A stretch of 6,920 nt of DNA from Anaerolineaceae bacterium (GTDB taxonomy: Bacteria; Chloroflexota; Anaerolineae; JAAYZQ01): NCBI GenBank assembly GCA_012514775.1, contig JAAYZQ010000581.1, positions 1 through 6,920 on the forward strand. The letters are read 5' to 3'. Under the pieces are notes generated by a model. That model was not told the origin of the DNA. It was given only the letters and a program-made list of their open reading frames with translations, and searched no databases. This document shows, piece by piece, positions 5,875-6,920 of this stretch; position 1 is the first letter of the stretch, and the number at the start of each line of letters is the position of its first letter. The translations under genes were made by a program, and so were the position numbers.

Positions 5875-6257
5875 GTGGGGCGGAAACCGAGGCTTTCGTA
5901 AAAGGCCCTTAAGTGTGGCTTGTCGCGGTGCACGCCGATCTCCAGGGCGTCCAGCTCTCTGGCCTGCGCTTCGGCCACGAGGGCGGCGATGAGCCGGCGC
6001 GCCAGCCCCTGCCTGCGGTGCGACTCGGCCACGACGATGCTGCCGATCTCGCCCTCGCTGCCCCACACGGTCAACTGGGCATTGCCCACCACGCGGCCGT
6101 CCACCTCGGCCACGAGGCGCACCATGCGCCCCTTTTGCACCTGGCGCAGGGACCAGGCCAGGTAAAAGTCCACGTCCTCGGGGTCGGCGTCGGGATAGCA
6201 GCTCTTGTGGAGCGCCGCGGCATCCTCCCGGCGTGCTGGTCGAAGGGTAATCGCCAT
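5778..6257 (-). CDS. GNAT-family N-acetyltransferase, unusual C-terminal tail
   Basis: 159-aa GNAT-fold protein that should transfer acetyl from acetyl-CoA to an amine; the acceptor is unknown. Seen: the N-terminal beta-1 MAITLRPARREDAAAL, the beta-4/acetyl-CoA loop IGSIVVAESHRRQGLARRL (71-89) with the R-x-x-G-x-A pyrophosphate motif (R81, G84, A86), and the closing AFYESLGFRP motif (118-127). Start is the ATG at 6257, with AGGAG (minus strand, 6270-6266) 8 nt upstream and a promoter at 6313-6286. The last about 30 residues (from K129) are encoded by AT-richer DNA that includes a terminator hairpin and overlaps candidate small RNA 1 antisense. The GC content drops abruptly near 5875. I infer that the native stop may have been lost and the frame now reads into neighbouring non-coding DNA, though ITLKLPL could serve as the final beta strand. 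Confidence 0.82.
   Translation of the reverse strand: MAITLRPARREDAAALHKSCYPDADPEDVDFYLAWSLRQVQKGRMVRLVAEVDGRVVGNAQLTVWGSEGEIGSIVVAESHRRQGLARRLIAALVAEAQARELDALEIGVHRDKPHLRAFYESLGFRPTKKSGPMPTFFEPIITLKLPLQALRKNGREIA
5845..5874 (+). terminator. Rho-independent terminator of small RNA 1
   Basis: A6 (5845-5850), GTGGGC (5851-5856), loop ATTG, GCCCAC (5861-5866), T8 (5867-5874). The stem extends to 12 bp with the A/T flanks. It could also stop minus-strand transcription (T6 on that strand), but there it would lie inside the acetyltransferase coding sequence, upstream of its stop codon. Confidence 0.85.
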
Positions 6258-6285
6258 GGGCTTTGCTCCTTTTCCTCCAGGCTGC

Positions 6286-6313
6286 ATTGTAGCACAAGGG
6301 TGGGGTCGGGCAA
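6286..6313 (-). promoter_or_regulatory. Promoter of the GNAT acetyltransferase gene
   Basis: Minus strand: -35 TTGCCC (6313-6308), 16-bp spacer, TGC extension and -10 TACAAT (6291-6286). Predicted start near 6279 leaves about 22 nt containing the AGGAG ribosome site. Confidence 0.7.
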
Positions 6314-6346
6314 AATAGAGCGGCTGCCGTCGTTCTCGTTCTGCAG

Positions 6347-6383
6347 CGCCTGGCGGCCCCTTCTCGAAAGGGGCTGCCAGGCG
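6347..6383. repeat. Long perfect hairpin (16-bp stem, 5-nt loop)
   Basis: Left arm 6347-6362 (CGCCTGGCGGCCCCTT) pairs with right arm 6368-6383 (AAGGGGCTGCCAGGCG) across loop CTCGA, with one G-U pair in RNA. On the plus strand a weak pyrimidine run (CCTTTCTTCT) follows, so it may be a plus-strand terminator, but no plus-strand transcript is known to reach it. It could also be a remnant of a repeat element. The rest of 6314-6480 holds nothing else I can name. Confidence 0.5.
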
Positions 6384-6480
6384 ACCTTTCTTCTGGCCCT
6401 CCAACCAAAAGCAAACCCTGCCCATCGGAAGCCAACAGGAGGGCAAACCAAAGCCGTCTGTTGCTCGTTCCCCCGTCGCA

Positions 6481-6486
6481 TATAAT
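6481..6486 (+). promoter_or_regulatory. -10 box of candidate small RNA 2
   Basis: Exact TATAAT. The best -35-like hexamer, TTGCTC (6461-6466), is only 14 bp away, which is too close for a normal promoter; at 17 bp the hexamer is poor. The promoter is therefore supported mainly by its -10 and by the terminator that follows 85 bp downstream. Confidence 0.4.
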
Positions 6487-6492
6487 GACACG

Positions 6493-6614
6493 TGATCGTG
6501 ATGGGCGTACGACAAATTCTGCAGTGGTGGCAGCATCGGCGGACAACCCCCACGCCGATTTCCCAACAATAGCCGGCCCGGTCCCCCCCTCATTCCGGGC
6601 CGGCTTCTTTTATT
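6493..6614 (+). ncRNA. Candidate small RNA 2 (about 120 nt), family unknown
   Basis: Short unit between a TATAAT box and a strong intrinsic terminator, with no convincing coding frame. Two internal hairpins are visible: CTGC (6519-6522) with GCAG (6530-6533), and ATCGGCG (6535-6541) with CGCCGAT (6553-6559). The C-rich second loop could pair with the GTGG in the first loop. It could be a free-standing small RNA, or a leader/attenuator of the gene starting at 6728; that gene has its own strong promoter after the terminator, which favours an independent unit. No known riboswitch or SRP signature was recognised. Confidence 0.35.
6571..6614 (+). terminator. Strong intrinsic terminator
   Basis: GCCGGCCCGG (6572-6581) pairs perfectly with CCGGGCCGGC (6595-6604), and A6571-T6605 can add one more pair. 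The 13-nt loop is C-rich, and the T-rich run TTCTTTTATT (6605-6614) follows. Oriented for plus-strand transcription. Confidence 0.82.
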
Positions 6615-6635
6615 CCCGGGCCGTCCAAAACCTAC

Positions 6636-6664
6636 TTGACCTGAAGGCCCATTTGTTTTATACT
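6636..6664 (+). promoter_or_regulatory. Strong promoter upstream of the ORF at 6728
   Basis: -35 TTGACC (6636-6641), 17-bp spacer, -10 TATACT (6659-6664), each one base from the sigma-70 consensus; it is the best match in the window. Predicted start near 6671 gives a leader of about 57 nt with a small hairpin, GGAAC (6675-6679) with GTTCC (6687-6691), and then the ribosome site AGGAGG (6718-6723). Confidence 0.72.
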
Positions 6665-6727
6665 GAGCTGGAACGGAACAAGGGCTGTTCCCCCGCGTAG
6701 ACTCCACCCATCGAAACAGGAGGCATT

Positions 6728-6920
6728 ATGGGCCCTGAAACGAGAAAGGGGCAGCCGGCCGTCCCCCTGTGCCCAGCAGGTTGTCGGTTTGTAGTGGGCG
6801 CTTCATCGCCCAGGAAGCGCGCTGAAGCGCGCACTACGAACGGGCTCCGGTTTGTGGGCGCTTCATCGCCCAGGAAGCGCGCTGAAGCGCGCACTACGAA
6901 CGGGCTCCGGTTTGTGGGCG
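6728..6920 (+). CDS. Start of an unrecognised ORF that runs into tandem repeats (partial)
   Basis: An ATG lies 4 nt after a perfect AGGAGG and behind a strong promoter, so translation initiation here is credible. Only about 21 codons (beginning MGPETRKGQPAV) precede the 60-bp repeat array. Because 60 is divisible by three, the frame stays open through the repeats as a 20-residue period beginning GASSPRKRAEAR, and it continues off the right edge. No domain is recognised. It may be a gene whose 5' end was cut by repeat insertion, a repeat-encoded basic peptide, or expression signals stranded by a rearrangement. The start signals are well supported; the protein is not. Confidence 0.3.
   Translation, partial: MGPETRKGQPAVPLCPAGCRFVVGASSPRKRAEARTTNGLRFVGASSPRKRAEARTTNGLRFVG
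6791..6920. repeat. 60-bp perfect tandem repeat built from a REP-like palindromic unit
   Basis: Period is exactly 60 bp: 6794-6853 and 6854-6913 are identical, and a third copy begins at 6914 and leaves the window. The core of the first copy (6791-6837) has ends GTAGTG and CACTAC that are inverted repeats. Inside are two hairpins: GGGCG-CTTCAT-CGCCC (6796-6811) and GCGCGC-TGAA-GCGCGC (6817-6832). The linker between cores is about a dozen bases. Complete identity of the copies suggests recent amplification. The GTAG/CTAC ends resemble those of the palindrome at 2244-2283, as expected of REP-like elements moved by a transposase in trans (inference). Confidence 0.85.

Noticed and set aside
6489..6494. 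CACGTG near small RNA 2 as parS
   Set aside because: Only the 6-bp core matches; flanks do not fit.
6461..6700. 79-codon plus-strand frame over small RNA 2
   Set aside because: It runs through a strong terminator and the next promoter, with no ribosome site.
6258..6707. 150-residue N-terminal extension of the acetyltransferase frame
   Set aside because: It passes through the gene's own promoter and a perfect hairpin and has no recognisable domain; the GNAT fold begins at 6257.
6658..6894. Minus-strand frame across the tandem repeat
   Set aside because: It is mostly the translation of the repeat; no start signals.
6791..6920. CRISPR array
   Set aside because: The whole 60-bp period is identical, with no variable spacers and no cas genes in view.
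1..6920. tRNA genes, rRNA and DnaA-box clusters
   Set aside because: Looked for by eye on both strands (T-loop motif, TTATNCACA); none found.

Overview
The window is GC-rich bacterial DNA of roughly 70 % G+C. The dispersed GTAG...CTAC palindromes, the REP-like tandem repeat at the right edge and the general style of the proteins suggest a Chloroflexota (Anaerolineae-like) genome. That placement is an inference from style; no marker gene here proves it. A near-perfect parS site at 327-342 suggests the chromosomal origin region, or a Par-carrying replicon, is not far away.

Left part (1-2283). A class I SAM methyltransferase with a C-terminal zinc ribbon is on the minus strand and carries parS inside its coding sequence. 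It is divergent from a membrane-spanning M28-family metallopeptidase on the plus strand. The 137-bp gap between them holds two back-to-back promoters. The peptidase stop codon lies inside a dispersed GTAG...CTAC palindrome.

Middle (2333-5522). A secreted glycoside-hydrolase-like protein on the plus strand has a TIM barrel plus a GH42-type trimerisation-like domain, but the expected beta-7 nucleophile glutamate seems to be missing. It converges, with a 19-bp gap, on a PLP-dependent D-cysteine desulfhydrase-type gene (dcyD-like) on the minus strand.

Right part (5523-6920). This part is accessory-looking, less GC-rich in places, and mostly non-coding apart from a GNAT acetyltransferase on the minus strand. 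On the plus strand I see two candidate free-standing RNA units. The first runs about 5614-5874, with an extended -10 promoter, nested long-range helices and a textbook terminator. The second runs about 6493-6614, with a TATAAT box, hairpins and a GC-rich terminator. The first overlaps the 3' end of the GNAT gene antisense, and the GNAT reading frame runs through its terminator. At the right edge a strong promoter, ribosome binding site and ATG (6728) lead after about 21 codons into a perfect 60-bp tandem repeat that continues past the window.

Four of the protein genes share one promoter pattern: TTGCC[A/C/G] as -35, 16-17 bp spacing, and a TGN-extended TANANT -10. This suggests ordinary housekeeping-sigma expression. 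I see no single metabolic pathway joining the genes; they look like independent housekeeping or accessory units.
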